Assembly (NCBI GenBank): GCA_002366615.1
Contig: DFBL01000029.1
Coordinates: forward strand, 17,775-32,304
From: Candidatus Dojkabacteria bacterium UBA3081
GTDB taxonomy: Bacteria; Patescibacteriota; Dojkabacteria; SC72
Reading direction: 5' to 3'
Length of the DNA: 14,530 bases
In this document: positions 13,928-14,530 of the stretch, piece by piece
How the letters are laid out: the number at the start of each line of letters is the position of its first letter
Numbering within the stretch: position 1 is the stretch's first letter
The notes under the pieces: generated by a model
What the model saw: the letters and a program-made list of their open reading frames with translations, nothing else
What the model was told of the DNA's origin: nothing
Database searches by the model: none
Program-made: the position numbers and the translations under genes

Positions 13928-13964
13928 ATTTAAATTTTAATTAAATTAGTTTAATTATTTAAAT
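13928..13964. repeat. AT-only stem-loop before the TasA-like gene
   Basis: Inner stem TAATTAAA/TTTAATTA (8 bp) with loop TTAG, then a three-base TTT bulge on the left arm, then an outer stem ATTTAAA/TTTAAAT (7 bp). All 15 pairs are A-T. It sits just upstream of the ATG at 13980. In AT-rich DNA its stability is low, but the two-part symmetry is notable. Confidence 0.5.
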
Positions 13965-13979
13965 TATTATCTATCTTCT

Positions 13980-14530
13980 ATGAAAAAGATAATAACAGGT
14001 TTCTTAGGTATATTCCTAGTATTAGGAATAGTAGCAGGAACAGGGTATGCACTGTTTAGTGATACAGTAAGTATGACAGGTATGGTACTTGGTACAGCTA
14101 CACCAACCCTTGAAATTAGAACAGATGAGCCAAATTTAAACACTTGGACAACAACCCTTAACTTTGGTGGAGCAGAACCATTTGCACCCCTTCTTCCTGG
14201 AGAATACGATTGGGGTGAATTTTATCTAAGAAATCAAAGCGATGGAACAACAGATCCTCTTGATTTCAAAATAACAGGGAAGATTTCTTCAGTTGTTCAA
14301 AATACCCACTGGGATCTCTTGAAGGAAGCTGTACAAGCAAGAATATGTGTCTATGATAAAACTGAGATGGACTTTCTTAATTGTGGAGCAGATAGAACTG
14401 CTTGGCACACATTAAAGGATTGGAAGAATAATTCCTATACTTTACCAGGTGGCTCTTTAAAACAAGGCACTAAGAGACATTACGCAATAAACTTCTTTAT
14501 TGACTCTTCTTACACAAATACAATTGCAGG
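13980..14530 (+). CDS. TasA/camelysin-like secreted protein (SipW-type signal peptide), 3' end missing
   Basis: The frame is open to the window end: 183 codons, so this is an N-terminal fragment. Residues 1-29 carry a signal peptide, MKKIITGFLGIFLVLGIVAG followed by TGYALFSDT. The ALFSDT end is characteristic of proteins processed by SipW-type signal peptidases (TasA, CalY/camelysin). After it come GMVLGTATPTLEI and beta-strand segments with FYLRNQSDGTTDPLDFKITG, as in this family, where a jelly-roll-like domain follows. Family members form extracellular fibres or are secreted surface proteins. Two Cys (ARICVY, LNCGAD) could form a disulfide. A true SipW peptidase is not seen in the window; the nearby S26-like protein lacks the serine. 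Confidence 0.8.
   Translation, partial: MKKIITGFLGIFLVLGIVAGTGYALFSDTVSMTGMVLGTATPTLEIRTDEPNLNTWTTTLNFGGAEPFAPLLPGEYDWGEFYLRNQSDGTTDPLDFKITGKISSVVQNTHWDLLKEAVQARICVYDKTEMDFLNCGADRTAWHTLKDWKNNSYTLPGGSLKQGTKRHYAINFFIDSSYTNTIA

Noticed and set aside
1..14530. CRISPR arrays, insertion sequences or prophage genes
   Set aside because: No regularly spaced repeats, transposase or phage structural motifs were seen in any frame.

Overview
The window looks like a piece of a Candidate Phyla Radiation (Patescibacteria) chromosome. It is AT-rich (about one third G+C by eye), has tightly packed genes and several small unrecognised membrane proteins, and its core genes are compact and divergent. A standard release factor 2 gene is present and at least one gene (11586-11837) ends in TGA. 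UGA is therefore a stop codon here, which argues against Gracilibacteria and Absconditabacteria. A Dojkabacteria- or Microgenomates-like member would fit, but the class cannot be fixed from this window alone.

Left part (1-3400): tRNA-Gly(GCC) and tRNA-Phe(GAA) lie on the minus strand behind one good promoter. Next come a secreted, membrane-anchored cohesin-domain protein (minus), undecaprenyl-diphosphatase uppP (plus) and phosphoglycerate mutase gpmI (minus).

Centre (3400-9320): prfB, ftsE, ftsX and a secreted coiled-coil M23 peptidase form a cell-division and wall-remodelling cluster on the plus strand. ftsE and ftsX overlap, and ftsX abuts the peptidase gene. A SurA-N-like membrane-anchored chaperone follows, then a strong bidirectional terminator, then a long-form ribosome hibernation factor (minus). 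FtsEX is expected to control the peptidase through its coiled coil, and UppP recycles the lipid carrier for the same wall.

Right part (9440-14530): accessory and poorly known genes. They are two hypothetical proteins flanking tRNA-Asn(GTT), a nucleotidyltransferase-fold protein with an inverted repeat inside its promoter, a two-helix membrane protein, a cysteine-containing hypothetical, a small membrane protein apparently split over two overlapping frames, a signal-peptidase-like protein lacking the catalytic serine, a HAD phosphatase, a tiny acidic protein, and the start of a TasA/camelysin-like secreted protein cut by the window end.

The most striking observation is in the M23 peptidase. 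The two halves of the catalytic domain occur in swapped order: the HLH half comes first and the HxxxD and YLHL half ends the protein. This is what a circular permutation would look like. A second theme is that many genes have a -10-like box only 4-10 bases before the start codon and no Shine-Dalgarno sequence, which suggests widespread leaderless transcripts.
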